This document shows, one piece after another, positions 32,376-40,846 of a stretch of 64,000 nt of DNA. The notes under the pieces were generated by a model that worked only from the letters and a program-made list of their open reading frames with translations, had not been told where the DNA came from and did no database searches. Numbering within the stretch: the first letter of the stretch is position 1; each line of letters opens with the position of its first letter. A program made the translations under genes and the position numbers. The DNA is from Phosphitispora fastidiosa (GTDB taxonomy: Bacteria; Bacillota; Thermincolia; Thermincolales; UBA2595), in contig NZ_JAHHUL010000010.1 in NCBI RefSeq assembly GCF_019008365.1, forward strand, positions 1 to 64,000, written 5' to 3'.

Positions 32376-34883
32376 ATGGGAAAAAATGTGTACTGGTTAA
32401 CGGAAATTTATCAGGATGATACTGATAAAGTGGGTGGAAAGGCAGCCAACCTCGGGGACCTGGCCCGGAACTTGCCTTGCCCGGCCGGGTTCTGCCTGGT
32501 GTCGGAGGCCTACTTTCAGAACCTGAAGCATTATGGTATAGACCAAAAAATCAGGGAAAAACTGGCCCTGATTGATACCGGGAATATCGAAGCCTTGGAG
32601 CAGGCAAGTCTGGAAATCGGTGAGATGGTTACGGCGATGCCTCTGCTGCCGGATTATGAGAATGCCCTGATTGTTGCTTTTAACCGCCTGGCCGAAGGCA
32701 AAGAAGAACTGCGGGTTGCTGTCAGGTCATCGGCTACTGCTGAAGACCTGGTGGGTGCGTCTTTTGCCGGCCAGCAGGAAACGTTTCTGGAAGTAGAGGG
32801 CATAGAAAATGTCCTTCTGGCAGTTAAGAAGTGCTGGGCCTCCCTGTGGACCACTAGGGCTATCCACTATAGGGAACGCAACGGTTTTGAACACCATCTG
32901 GTTAAAATGGCGGTAATTGTCCAGGAGATGATTCCGGCACAGGTGGCAGGAGTTATGTTTACTGCTAATCCGGTAACTAACTCCCGGGAAGAGATACGTA
33001 TTGAAGCTGTCAGGGGCCTGGGGGAGCAGTTGGTTTCGGGACATGCTGCCGGTGATGTCTATGTGCTGAAGAAAAGCGGTGAAGCCAATATTGACCTGGT
33101 TTCCAAGGATATTGTAGATCCCGGAAGCGGTCAGATGCTTACAGATTATGATATCAGGGAACTAGCACATACCGGAATAAAAATCGAACGTTACTATGGC
33201 AATTATCAGGACATAGAATGGGCTTATTGCCGGGGTGAAATGTATTTCCTGCAGACCAGACCCATTACTACCCTGAGAGATGAAGACCTGCCTGATATTG
33301 ACGGTTCTGCCATGAATAAGGACAGGCAGGAAGTAATGGCCTGGGTTGCCGAGCGGTTTCCGGACCCCATTATGCCCATTGACGGGGTAGTAGTCAAGGT
33401 GCTTTTCATGGCCCAGTTTGAGGCCATGCAGAATTTTGGCTATACCATCGGTGAACCGGACTGGAGCCGTGTTGACCGCGGGATTTTTCCGGAATTCTTC
33501 GCGCCTCCGACAATCAGGCCTGGCTTTAAACGGTTTTGGCAGTGTTTCAGGGTGGGCAAAACATTAGATTCCGACCCGGCAGGGGAATGGGCCGCAGAAC
33601 AGGTATACCTCCTGGAAATGCTTGAAAAGCTGAAGAGAAGAGACATGTCTGCACTGCCTCTGGAGGTTGTCCTTGACTATATTACTGAGGGATTACATCA
33701 TTTCCACTATTTTAATGTTTTAAGATACAAGTATTTTGCGCAGAACAGGATTCCCAGCGCCATTCTTCTGAGATGGCTGCGCTTTATGTTCCGGGATAAG
33801 GCTGAGGCTGTGGCTGTATATGAGAAGCTGGTTACCGGGCTTGACAATGCAACCCTCCGGACCAACCGGGCAGTTCGGGAATTGGCTGCAGAGGCGGTCA
33901 GGAGCCGGGAGGTAAGCGCTCTGTTTGAAAATGTTCCTCCTGATAAAATCCTCACCCAGCTAGAGGAAACTGAAGCCGGACGGGAATTCCTCGGTAAATT
34001 CCGTGAATTCCTGCTTGAATTCGGAGAGCGGGAAACAAATATGGGGCTCGGCGGGATAGGTTCTCCTACCTGGCAGGATTCGCCGGAAGTCGTTTTTGGC
34101 ATCATCAGAGCCATGCTGGATGAGGACCCTGATGAATTCAGGAGCAGGGAAGCGGATAGGGCCGGAAAGGCCCAAAAGGCCGAAGAACTGGTAAGCTCCC
34201 GGCTGTCAAAGGGCATCTATGCACTGTTTAATGCCAAAAAAATGTTTCGAAAACTGGTCAGACATGCCCGGAGTTTTGCAGCATTCAGGGAAAACAGCCA
34301 TTATGATGTGACGCGGAGCTTGCATGTATTCAGAATACTATTTGCCGAACTGGGTAAACGCTTTGTGAGGATGGGACTTGTCAAAGACCCTAGAGATATC
34401 TATTACCTGACCTATTTTGAAATCAAGGATATTCTCCTCATCATATATCACGGGCTTGAGGAGGTTAATGTAAAGGAACTGAATGCCAGGATTATGTCAA
34501 GGAAGGATGAACAGGTGCGCCGGATGGCACGCTGGAGCATGCGCAGCCAGCCCGTCAGCGATTCTGAGGTCATCAGGGGAGTGCCGGCCAGCCAGGGCCT
34601 GGTAAAAGGAATTGCCAGGATAATCAAAGACCCGGGGGATTTCCACCGGGTTAGGAAGGGAGACATCCTGGTAGCTCCATATACGAACCCTGCCTGGACC
34701 CCGTTGTTTACCACTGCGGCAGGTTTGCTTGTGGAAACCGGGGGAGCTGCTTCCCATGCGGCCATTATTGCCAGAGAATATGGCATTCCGGCAGTTATGG
34801 GTGTTATCAGAGCAACTGAAATGTTCCAGGATGGGGAACCGATTTCACTTAATGGCACCACAGGCGTGATTCAGCGTGCTTGA
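32376..34883 (+). CDS. PEP synthase / rifampin phosphotransferase-like enzyme
   Basis: This is an 835-residue three-part enzyme. The N-terminal ATP-grasp part (about 10-310) has VGGKAANLGDLA, AVRSSATAEDL, SFAGQQETFL and FLQTRPITTL. The middle domain (about 330-730) is helical. The C-terminal swivelling domain has GGAASHAAIIAREYGIPAVM near residue 790, whose His is the phospho-carrier. Length and domain order fit rifampin phosphotransferases (Rph) and related PEP-synthase-like proteins that pyrophosphorylate a small substrate using ATP. It lacks the C-terminal PEP-binding TIM barrel of true PEP synthase, which favours the Rph-like group. TetR control fits a drug- or metabolite-inducible role. 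The substrate is not established. Confidence 0.85.
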   Translation: MGKNVYWLTEIYQDDTDKVGGKAANLGDLARNLPCPAGFCLVSEAYFQNLKHYGIDQKIREKLALIDTGNIEALEQASLEIGEMVTAMPLLPDYENALIVAFNRLAEGKEELRVAVRSSATAEDLVGASFAGQQETFLEVEGIENVLLAVKKCWASLWTTRAIHYRERNGFEHHLVKMAVIVQEMIPAQVAGVMFTANPVTNSREEIRIEAVRGLGEQLVSGHAAGDVYVLKKSGEANIDLVSKDIVDPGSGQMLTDYDIRELAHTGIKIERYYGNYQDIEWAYCRGEMYFLQTRPITTLRDEDLPDIDGSAMNKDRQEVMAWVAERFPDPIMPIDGVVVKVLFMAQFEAMQNFGYTIGEPDWSRVDRGIFPEFFAPPTIRPGFKRFWQCFRVGKTLDSDPAGEWAAEQVYLLEMLEKLKRRDMSALPLEVVLDYITEGLHHFHYFNVLRYKYFAQNRIPSAILLRWLRFMFRDKAEAVAVYEKLVTGLDNATLRTNRAVRELAAEAVRSREVSALFENVPPDKILTQLEETEAGREFLGKFREFLLEFGERETNMGLGGIGSPTWQDSPEVVFGIIRAMLDEDPDEFRSREADRAGKAQKAEELVSSRLSKGIYALFNAKKMFRKLVRHARSFAAFRENSHYDVTRSLHVFRILFAELGKRFVRMGLVKDPRDIYYLTYFEIKDILLIIYHGLEEVNVKELNARIMSRKDEQVRRMARWSMRSQPVSDSEVIRGVPASQGLVKGIARIIKDPGDFHRVRKGDILVAPYTNPAWTPLFTTAAGLLVETGGAASHAAIIAREYGIPAVMGVIRATEMFQDGEPISLNGTTGVIQRA

Positions 34884-34889
34884 TTTAAC

Positions 34890-34922
34890 AAAGGACCGGG
34901 TTGTTTATCCCGGTCCTTTAAT
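34890..34922. terminator. Bidirectional terminator
   Basis: AAAGGACCGGG (34890-34900) pairs perfectly with CCCGGTCCTTT (34909-34919) around an 8-base loop, between the PEP-synthase-like gene and the convergent transporter gene. Confidence 0.85.
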
Positions 34923-34958
34923 TAATAATGATTATGAGTTATAATGGGAAAGTCATAA

Positions 34959-36263
34959 TTATTTATTCTTGGTTTCTTTTTCATCAATCAGTGGGTTAAC
35001 CATTTGGGGAATACCGGCAGTCCGGAATGGTTTGTCAACCGTAATGGTTTTGGGCGCCTTGGTAATAAATGTTGTGGCAGCTGCAGCAACACAAAGAACA
35101 GCTGCCACTAAAAAAGCTGTATTGTAAGACCCTGTGGCATCAACGATCTTACCTGCTACCATGGAACCAAACACACCACCCACACCCCAGGCGGTAAATA
35201 CCAGGCCATAGTTGACCCCGAGGTTCTTGGTGCCAAAATAGTCAGCTGTTGTTGATGGGAACAGTGACAGGTTCGAACCATAGTTAAAGCCTACAAACAG
35301 CGCACCTGCAATCAGCAGCGGCACTGTGGTTGCTTTTGCCAAAAGCACCATAACAATCGCCTGCAGGGTAAATACCAACAGCATGGTGCGGGTACGACCA
35401 AGTTTATCGGAAACTACACCGGCGATAATACGGCCGCCGGCGTTGCCTATGGCAAGAATGGCCACCAGGATAAAACCAAGTTCGGTGCCGGGAAGCTGTT
35501 TGCCGGCAATCTTAGCCATATGACCGATTATCATCAGTCCTGCAAAGGATGCAAAGGCATACATCAGCCAAAGCAGATAGAACTGCGGGGTTTTCATCAT
35601 TTCATGCCATTCGAAATCATGCTTCTTATTAGCTGATGCGGCAGCCTTGCTTTGTACGGGCATGCCTTTGGGGACAAAACCTGCCGGTGGGTTAACCAGG
35701 AACTGGGATAACAGAACGCTAACGATGAAGAAGGCAATCCCCAGAATCATAAATGTTTTGCTGATACCTACATTTGCCAACAGGTTGTTTGTGAGTGGGG
35801 AAATATATACGGATGCCAGACCAAAACCGCTGACGACAATTCCCGTGATCAGGCCTTTTTTGGCCGGTGGGAACCACTTGACGGCCGGCGGGGTAGCAGA
35901 CGCATAACCAAGGCCGATACCTGTACCGGCAAGGATACCAAAGCCGATTATCATAAGTGTATTATCACCTTGGGAAGCAAAGCTGGAAATAATCATACCG
36001 ATACCTGTCAGGGCACCGCCTAAGGATGCCACTATCTTTGGCCCGTATTTGTCCTGGGCTCTTCCGGCAAAGACCATCATTACAGCAAAAACTCCGCAGG
36101 CAACAGCATAAGGCTTGGAAGCCATAGTTGCACTCCAGCCCCAATCATTGGTAAGAGATTTGGCGATAACACTCCAGGCATATAAAACACCGAGAGCTAG
36201 ATTAATTCCTGTTCCGGATAGGGTAACAAGCCACCCTTTGCCGGCTGACTGACTAGAACTCAT
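34959..36263 (-). CDS. OFA-family MFS transporter (oxalate/formate antiporter-like)
   Basis: The 434-residue product has about twelve transmembrane helices. The N-terminal GTGINLALGVLYAWSVI motif is characteristic of the oxalate/formate antiporter (OFA) group of the major facilitator superfamily. Other features are GRAQDKYGPKIVASLGG between helices 2 and 3, WFPPAKKGLITGIVVSGFG, and GVVSDKLGRTRTMLL between helices 8 and 9. OFA members exchange carboxylates. The start at ATG 36263 has GAGGGGTG upstream. It is convergent with the PEP-synthase-like gene and divergent from the marR-like gene. The substrate may be a monocarboxylate such as formate, oxalate or lactate. Confidence 0.88.
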   Translation of the reverse strand: MSSSQSAGKGWLVTLSGTGINLALGVLYAWSVIAKSLTNDWGWSATMASKPYAVACGVFAVMMVFAGRAQDKYGPKIVASLGGALTGIGMIISSFASQGDNTLMIIGFGILAGTGIGLGYASATPPAVKWFPPAKKGLITGIVVSGFGLASVYISPLTNNLLANVGISKTFMILGIAFFIVSVLLSQFLVNPPAGFVPKGMPVQSKAAASANKKHDFEWHEMMKTPQFYLLWLMYAFASFAGLMIIGHMAKIAGKQLPGTELGFILVAILAIGNAGGRIIAGVVSDKLGRTRTMLLVFTLQAIVMVLLAKATTVPLLIAGALFVGFNYGSNLSLFPSTTADYFGTKNLGVNYGLVFTAWGVGGVFGSMVAGKIVDATGSYNTAFLVAAVLCVAAAATTFITKAPKTITVDKPFRTAGIPQMVNPLIDEKETKNK

Positions 36264-36361
36264 GTAAATACACACACCCCTCGAATAGATTTTTGAAGCA
36301 GTTTTGACCTGGATATCTGACCGTAACTCTCCCCCCAAGGAAAAACGGCGCCATATCTACA

Positions 36362-36375
36362 GGAAAGCGCTTCTC
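36362..36375. promoter_or_regulatory. Possible CcpA cre box upstream of OFA transporter
   Basis: GGAAAGCGCTTCTC carries the AAAGCGCTT core of catabolite-responsive elements and lies about 100 bp upstream of the transporter start. The flanks are not symmetric, and whether this organism has CcpA cannot be seen here. The rest of the 36264-36771 gap holds the inverted repeat and the marR promoter listed separately. Confidence 0.35.
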
Positions 36376-36605
36376 GGTACACTTTCGTTTTAATTCTCTT
36401 TGTAGTAGGTGATCAAAGCACCCCCTTCGAAAATGCCTTATTGCCCTTTTGCTCTATTGTCCACATATAATCTGCCCGTGCACAGAGCTTTACCTGTAAT
36501 AGATTCTATCATCGGCCCAGGCAGATTGCACTTGTTTATCCTTTAACGGTTCCACATCAGGGGGGAATGGTTGTTTTCAACAGGTAAGCGGGAAATTAAC
36601 CGGCA

Positions 36606-36642
36606 GTTTACCGGTCTCAACAGCTAAAAATGACCGGTAAAC
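36606..36642. repeat. Perfect 11-bp inverted repeat
   Basis: GTTTACCGGTC (36606-36616) and GACCGGTAAAC (36632-36642) are separated by 15 bp. They end 24 bp upstream of the -35 box of the marR-like gene. It could be a second regulator site or a hairpin ending transcription from upstream. Confidence 0.65.
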
Positions 36643-36666
36643 GGTCGAAAAATAGAATAATAGTGG

Positions 36667-36695
36667 TTGACAACATTGAAAACATGTCTTATTAT
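36667..36695 (+). promoter_or_regulatory. marR-like gene promoter
   Basis: A consensus -35 TTGACA (36667-36672), a 17-bp spacer and -10 TATTAT (36690-36695) lie 77 bp before the start codon. Confidence 0.75.
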
Positions 36696-36716
36696 TTAAC
36701 TAGGTTAAATAATAAG
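36688..36716. promoter_or_regulatory. Perfect 29-bp palindromic operator
   Basis: CTTATTATTTAAC (36688-36700), TAG, GTTAAATAATAAG (36704-36716) form a perfect palindrome with 13-bp arms that covers the -10 box. This is the expected position and form of a site for autorepression by the MarR-family product. Confidence 0.8.
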
Positions 36717-36771
36717 TGGGTTCTAAACGCCGCATTTATAACGGCTTAATACTATATTAGGGGAGATTGTA

Positions 36772-37326
36772 ATGGATTTTGAAACATTACAGACAGTAGA
36801 CAGGGACATCGGACTTTTTGTAGCCATAGTGAGGGAGCTTCTTTCACAGGGGATTGTGGAAGAGGTTTGCAATGAGCAGCTCACAGTAGGGCAGGTCAGG
36901 TGTCTCTGCCTTATTATGGCCCATGAAGTGGTTACGGTTGGAGATGTGTCCAGGGGACTGGGGATAAGTTACCCGGCAGCTACCAAGGCCATATCACGGC
37001 TGTCAGAAAAGGGGCTGGTGATAAGAAAACACGACCCTGAGGACCGGCGGAATATTTTTGTGGAGATTACCCCTCTGGGACAGGAGGTTACCAGCAAGGT
37101 TAAGCCCGAAAAGCTGAAAAGACTGGGGTCACTGCTCAATAAAATGCCCCCAAAGGACCTGAAGAACCTGAGGAGGGGTATTGAGTCATTCCTGCTGGCT
37201 GCGGTCACTGATGATGAGCTGTTCCCTCAGATATGCCTGCACTGCGGCAAAGAACATGTGGAAAACTGTATTCTCTCAAGTGTCAAGTGCCGTAAAATTG
37301 AGGGTGTTAAGGATGGGCCGGGCTAA
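36772..37326 (+). CDS. MarR-family regulator with C-terminal Cys cluster
   Basis: The 184-residue protein has a winged helix of the MarR type (residues about 35-110): LTVGQVRCLCLI, GLGISYPAATKAISRLSEKG for the recognition helix, and DPEDRRNIFVEITPLG for the wing. The last 35 residues contain CLHCGKEHVENC followed by a further C at the end of SSVKC, a Cys4/His set uncommon in MarR proteins that could bind an Fe-S cluster or zinc, or act as a redox switch. The gene stands upstream of the NuoE/F/G-like operon with a 66-bp gap to the next start, so a redox-linked role is plausible. GGGGAG precedes ATG 36772. Confidence 0.88.
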   Translation: MDFETLQTVDRDIGLFVAIVRELLSQGIVEEVCNEQLTVGQVRCLCLIMAHEVVTVGDVSRGLGISYPAATKAISRLSEKGLVIRKHDPEDRRNIFVEITPLGQEVTSKVKPEKLKRLGSLLNKMPPKDLKNLRRGIESFLLAAVTDDELFPQICLHCGKEHVENCILSSVKCRKIEGVKDGPG

Positions 37327-37392
37327 GACAATTATTACTGTGAAATTATGCTTTGTTGTGATATTTTGAATTTTTGGGAGGAGGATGTCGAA

Positions 37393-37926
37393 GTGGAACT
37401 TATGGAAGGCGAATTGGAACAAATTCAGTCGGCTGTTGGAGAAGTTCTGGCAAAGTTTGATTCAGACAGTGAACAGCTTCTACCAATCCTGCAGGGAGTC
37501 CAGGGGAGGCTGGGATACCTTCCCCGGGAAGCTATGAAGATGGTTGCCGCTGCCGTGGAGATTCCTGAAGTTGATGTTTACAGTGTAGGAACCTTTTACA
37601 ATCAGTTCAGGCTTAGTCCGCCCGGTAAAAACCAGGTTAAGGTTTGTATGGGCACAGCCTGTCACATGACAGGGGGCAAGATTATCATGGATTCCTTTGA
37701 ACGCCGCCTGGAAATCGAAGAAGGCGAGACCACCAAGGACCGCGAGTTCAGCCTGGAAAGGGTAGCCTGTGTCGGCTGTTGTGCGCTGGCCCCGGTTGTT
37801 CTGGTTAATGAAGAGGTAGAGGCCAAGGTTAGGCCGACCAGGGTTGACGGTATCCTGCTGGGACTTGGGAAGGAGCTTCCCGGGAAGGCAGCCAAGGCAC
37901 AGCCGGAAGAGGGTGATGCCAGGTGA
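37393..37926 (+). CDS. NuoE/HydC-like [2Fe-2S] subunit
   Basis: The 177-residue protein belongs to the 24-kDa NADH dehydrogenase (NuoE/HydC) family. QGRLGYLPREAM and VYSVGTFYNQFRLSPPGKN mark the helical N-terminal part. VCMGTACHM and CVGCCALAPVV hold the four cysteines of the [2Fe-2S] cluster. It passes electrons between a flavoprotein partner and other carriers. GTG 37393 is chosen because GGGAGGAGG lies 8 bp upstream. Its end overlaps the NuoF-like gene at GTGA, so the two are translationally coupled. Confidence 0.9.
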   Translation: MELMEGELEQIQSAVGEVLAKFDSDSEQLLPILQGVQGRLGYLPREAMKMVAAAVEIPEVDVYSVGTFYNQFRLSPPGKNQVKVCMGTACHMTGGKIIMDSFERRLEIEEGETTKDREFSLERVACVGCCALAPVVLVNEEVEAKVRPTRVDGILLGLGKELPGKAAKAQPEEGDAR

Positions 37927-39842
37927 GCGCTGAGATGACTGTGATGGGGTCCAACTATCAGGAACTGAAAAACCGTGCCTCCGAAAAGGCCGGGATGCTG
38001 CAGGAAAAACCTTATGTGATGGTAGGAACCGCAACCTGCGGCCGGGCCGCAGGAGCATTGAAGATACTGGATACTTTTAAAGAACAGGTCCAAAAGCACC
38101 AGATAGAGACAGAGGTTATTGAAGTAGGCTGCTTGGGACACTGTTATGCGGAGCCCATGGTTATTGTATATAAACCAGGTTTTCCCACCCTCTGTTATGG
38201 TAATGTTGACGAGGGTATTGCCTCCCGCCTGGTTTCCGATTTTTTGGTTGGGGATGACCCCTGTTTTGAATTTGCCATGGCAGCCCTGGAACCTAACGAC
38301 TTTTTTCCTACCTTTGCCGATTACCCGCGCGGAGTCTATGAACAGAAGATTGTCCTGGAAGCCTGCGGCCTGATTGACCCGGAAGAGATAGATCACTATA
38401 TCGCCCGTGAGGGTTACAGCGCTCTGGTGAAGACGCTGGCTGCAGAACCGGGTGCGGTGGTTGATGAGATCAAGGACTCACTGCTGCGAGGCAGAGGTGG
38501 GGCAGGTTTCCCCACCGGCAGAAAGTGGGGGATATGCCGAGATGCTGAGGCAGATGTCAAGTACGTTATCTGCAATGCAGATGAAGGAGACCCCGGGGCC
38601 TTTATGGACAGGGCGCTCCTGGAATCAAACCCGCATCAGCTGATTGAAGGCCTGATTATTGCGGCATATGCTGTTGGCGCATCTCAGGGATATATCTATG
38701 TGAGGGCAGAATATCCGCTGGCCATTAACAGGCTTCGCACTGCCCTGCAGCAGTCGCGTGCCAACGGATTATTGGGTGAGAACATCCTGGGCAGCGGATT
38801 CAGTTTTGATATCCGGATTTTCCAGGGGTCAGGCGCCTTTGTCTGCGGAGAAGAGACTGCTCTGATAGCTTCAATTGAAGGCAAACCAGGTATCCCCAGC
38901 CACAGACCGCCATTTCCGGCAGTATCAGGACTGCGGGGGAAACCGACTCTGATAGATAATGTTAAGACCCTTTCATATGTGCCCCACATTATCCGCAATG
39001 GCGCCGATTGGTTTAAGGGCATCGGAACACCGGAAAGTCCGGGAACTGCCATTTTCGCCCTGGCCGGCAAAGTTGTCGGCACCGGCTTGGTGGAGGTGCC
39101 CATGGGTACTTCACTGCGGACGCTGATTTATGATGTGGGTAATGGTATTAAGGATGACAAGGCGTTCAAAGCTGTCCAGATAGGCGGGCCGTCCGGAGGC
39201 TGCCTGCCGGAATCAGCTCTGGACCTGACAATAGATTTTGACTCCCTGCAGCATGCTGGGGCAATGATGGGGTCAGGAGGCCTCGTTGTTCTGGATGAAG
39301 ATGACTGTATGGTTGAAATAGCCCGTTTCTTCCTGGAATTTACCCAGAATGAATCCTGCGGCAAGTGCACCTTCTGTCGTCTGGGCACCAAGCAGATGCT
39401 TGAAATCTTAACAGATATCACCAAGGGACAGGGCAAGCCTGAAGATCTGGACCTGTTGTGGGAACTGGCTGAAGATATCAAGGCCGGCTCCCTCTGCGGC
39501 CTTGGGAAAACGGCTCCCAATCCTGTCCTGAGTACCCTCAGGTTCTTCAGGGACGAGTATGAAGTTCATATTCATGAGGGACGCTGTCCCGCACGCAAAT
39601 GCAAGGACCTAATCACTTACCGGATTGTTGCCCAGAAATGCAGCAAGCTGTGTGATGCCTGTATTGCCAGCTGTCCGGTGGAAGCAGTATTTACCAGGCC
39701 AGATATGCTTAAGGAAATTGACCTGGAGAAGTGTGTCAAGTGTGACAACTGCCTGGTAACCTGCCTGCCGCTGTATGATGCCGTGGAAAAAGTCTCACCA
39801 CCCATAACCGTGGCAGTGGAAGGGGGTAGCGTAAGTGAGTAA
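37923..39842 (+). CDS. NuoF/HydB-like NAD(P)H-binding flavoprotein subunit
   Basis: This is a 639-residue protein. Residues about 30-115 form a thioredoxin-like [2Fe-2S] domain (VGTATCGRAAGA, VGCLGHCYAEP). The NuoF core has RGRGGAGFPTGRKW near 190 (NADH site), CNADEGDPGAFMDR near 216 (FMN site), an SLBB region, and ESCGKCTFCRLGT near 477 ([4Fe-4S]). The C terminus adds a two-cluster ferredoxin domain (CSKLCDACIASCP, CVKCDNCLVTC, about 572-615). This layout is that of HydB/HndC-type subunits of electron-bifurcating hydrogenases and NAD-linked formate dehydrogenases. The catalytic H-cluster or Mo/W subunit is not in the window, so the final electron acceptor is unknown. Confidence 0.92.
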   Translation: MSAEMTVMGSNYQELKNRASEKAGMLQEKPYVMVGTATCGRAAGALKILDTFKEQVQKHQIETEVIEVGCLGHCYAEPMVIVYKPGFPTLCYGNVDEGIASRLVSDFLVGDDPCFEFAMAALEPNDFFPTFADYPRGVYEQKIVLEACGLIDPEEIDHYIAREGYSALVKTLAAEPGAVVDEIKDSLLRGRGGAGFPTGRKWGICRDAEADVKYVICNADEGDPGAFMDRALLESNPHQLIEGLIIAAYAVGASQGYIYVRAEYPLAINRLRTALQQSRANGLLGENILGSGFSFDIRIFQGSGAFVCGEETALIASIEGKPGIPSHRPPFPAVSGLRGKPTLIDNVKTLSYVPHIIRNGADWFKGIGTPESPGTAIFALAGKVVGTGLVEVPMGTSLRTLIYDVGNGIKDDKAFKAVQIGGPSGGCLPESALDLTIDFDSLQHAGAMMGSGGLVVLDEDDCMVEIARFFLEFTQNESCGKCTFCRLGTKQMLEILTDITKGQGKPEDLDLLWELAEDIKAGSLCGLGKTAPNPVLSTLRFFRDEYEVHIHEGRCPARKCKDLITYRIVAQKCSKLCDACIASCPVEAVFTRPDMLKEIDLEKCVKCDNCLVTCLPLYDAVEKVSPPITVAVEGGSVSE

Positions 39843-40551
39843 CAATATCGGAAACAATAACGGAAACAATGACAGTAACAACACTGGCAGCAATATTGGC
39901 GGTAAAGGGAAAATGGTAACTATAACGATTGATGATAAGAAATATGATGTTCCTGAAGGCAGGAGGCTCCTGTGGGCGGCCCTGGACAACGGCATATATA
40001 TTCCCCACTTATGCGGTATAGAAGAGGAAGAGAAGCCATCGGCAGGCTGCCGCCTGTGTTTTGTGGAGATTGACGGGCTTGTGAATCCGGTCACTTCATG
40101 TACCCAGCCTGTAAAAGAGGGCATGATTGTACGGACCCGCAGTAAGCGTATAGACAGGATGGTTAAAAACGGTTTTGAGCTGCTCCTTTCCAATCACAGG
40201 ATTGCCTGCGGTAAGTGTGCTGCCAACGGCAGCTGTGAACTGCAGAAGATAGCTAAAGAGAGAGGACTCAAACTAAGGGTCAGCCGGATGCGGAAACTCG
40301 ATAACGAAGCCCCGGTGGATGACAGCCTGGAAAAATTCTCATATGACCCGGCCAAATGTGTTCTCTGCGGCCGTTGTGTGTGGGTTGACCATAACAAGGC
40401 CAAGGTGGGGGCAATCGGGTTGGTCAGGAGAGGTATGGCCCGCCGGGTGGCTGTCTTTGGTGAAACCACCCTCGCAGAATCCAACTGCACCCAGTGTGGT
40501 GAATGTGTTCAGGCCTGCCCGGTGGGCGCTCTGGCTATGAAGAAACAGTAG
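39835..40551 (+). CDS. NuoG N-terminal-like iron-sulfur subunit with Asn-rich leader
   Basis: The 238-residue protein opens, from GTG 39835 (ribosome binding site GAAGGGGG), with 24 residues made almost only of Asn, Gly and Ser; ATG 39913 is a possible later start. Then follow a plant-type [2Fe-2S] domain (HLCGIEEEEKPSAGCRLC and TSC), the His-Cys cluster HRIACGKCAANGSCELQ, and a two-motif ferredoxin (KCVLCGRCVWVDHN, NCTQCGECVQACPVGAL). In the first ferredoxin motif the fourth position is Asp, not Cys. It matches HoxU or NuoG N-terminal modules and lacks any catalytic domain. It overlaps the NuoF-like gene by 8 bp. Confidence 0.88.
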   Translation: MSNNIGNNNGNNDSNNTGSNIGGKGKMVTITIDDKKYDVPEGRRLLWAALDNGIYIPHLCGIEEEEKPSAGCRLCFVEIDGLVNPVTSCTQPVKEGMIVRTRSKRIDRMVKNGFELLLSNHRIACGKCAANGSCELQKIAKERGLKLRVSRMRKLDNEAPVDDSLEKFSYDPAKCVLCGRCVWVDHNKAKVGAIGLVRRGMARRVAVFGETTLAESNCTQCGECVQACPVGALAMKKQ

Positions 40552-40559
40552 GGAAAAAA

Positions 40560-40585
40560 GGGTGATGCCAGGCATCACCCTTTTT
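40560..40585. terminator. Bidirectional terminator after NuoG-like gene
   Basis: GGGTGATGCC (40560-40569) and GGCATCACCC (40571-40580) form a perfect 10-bp stem with A-run before and T-run after. It also overlaps the stop codon of the convergent small gene. Confidence 0.88.
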
Positions 40586-40793
40586 CCTTATCAGACATCC
40601 CCTTTGAGGTCAGGTTATTGGGAGCTGTTTTAAAGGGGTTGTTTTTCATAAATTCCTCTGATGGTTCCAGGTCGTGTTTTCCCTCTACGACAAGCTCGCC
40701 TTTGCTTTGCAGCATATCGGGCATAGGATTTCCCGGGTCGTATACCTGTGGTCCCTTGTCCCCCGGTTGCTTGGAATGCTTTCTCTTTTCCAT
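40575..40793 (-). CDS. Small hydrophilic protein (72 aa)
   Basis: AAGGAGGG stands 8 bp before ATG 40793. The 72-residue product is rich in Lys, Gly, Pro and Asp (MEKRKHSKQPGDKGPQVYD), with SEEFMKNNPFKTAPNN near the end, and has no hydrophobic core, so it is probably disordered. Similar short hydrophilic proteins occur in Clostridia, but I cannot name the family. Its stop codon lies inside the shared terminator. Confidence 0.65.
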   Translation of the reverse strand: MEKRKHSKQPGDKGPQVYDPGNPMPDMLQSKGELVVEGKHDLEPSEEFMKNNPFKTAPNNLTSKGMSDKEKG

Positions 40794-40846
40794 GTGTAAG
40801 CCCTCCTTATTATTTTTTCGCTCAATCATATGCGTGGGAAAAGCCT

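Noticed and set aside
33707-34216. Long minus-strand frame inside the PEP-synthase-like gene
   Set aside because: It is the antisense shadow of a conserved coding region; Ser/Arg-rich composition is typical of such shadows.
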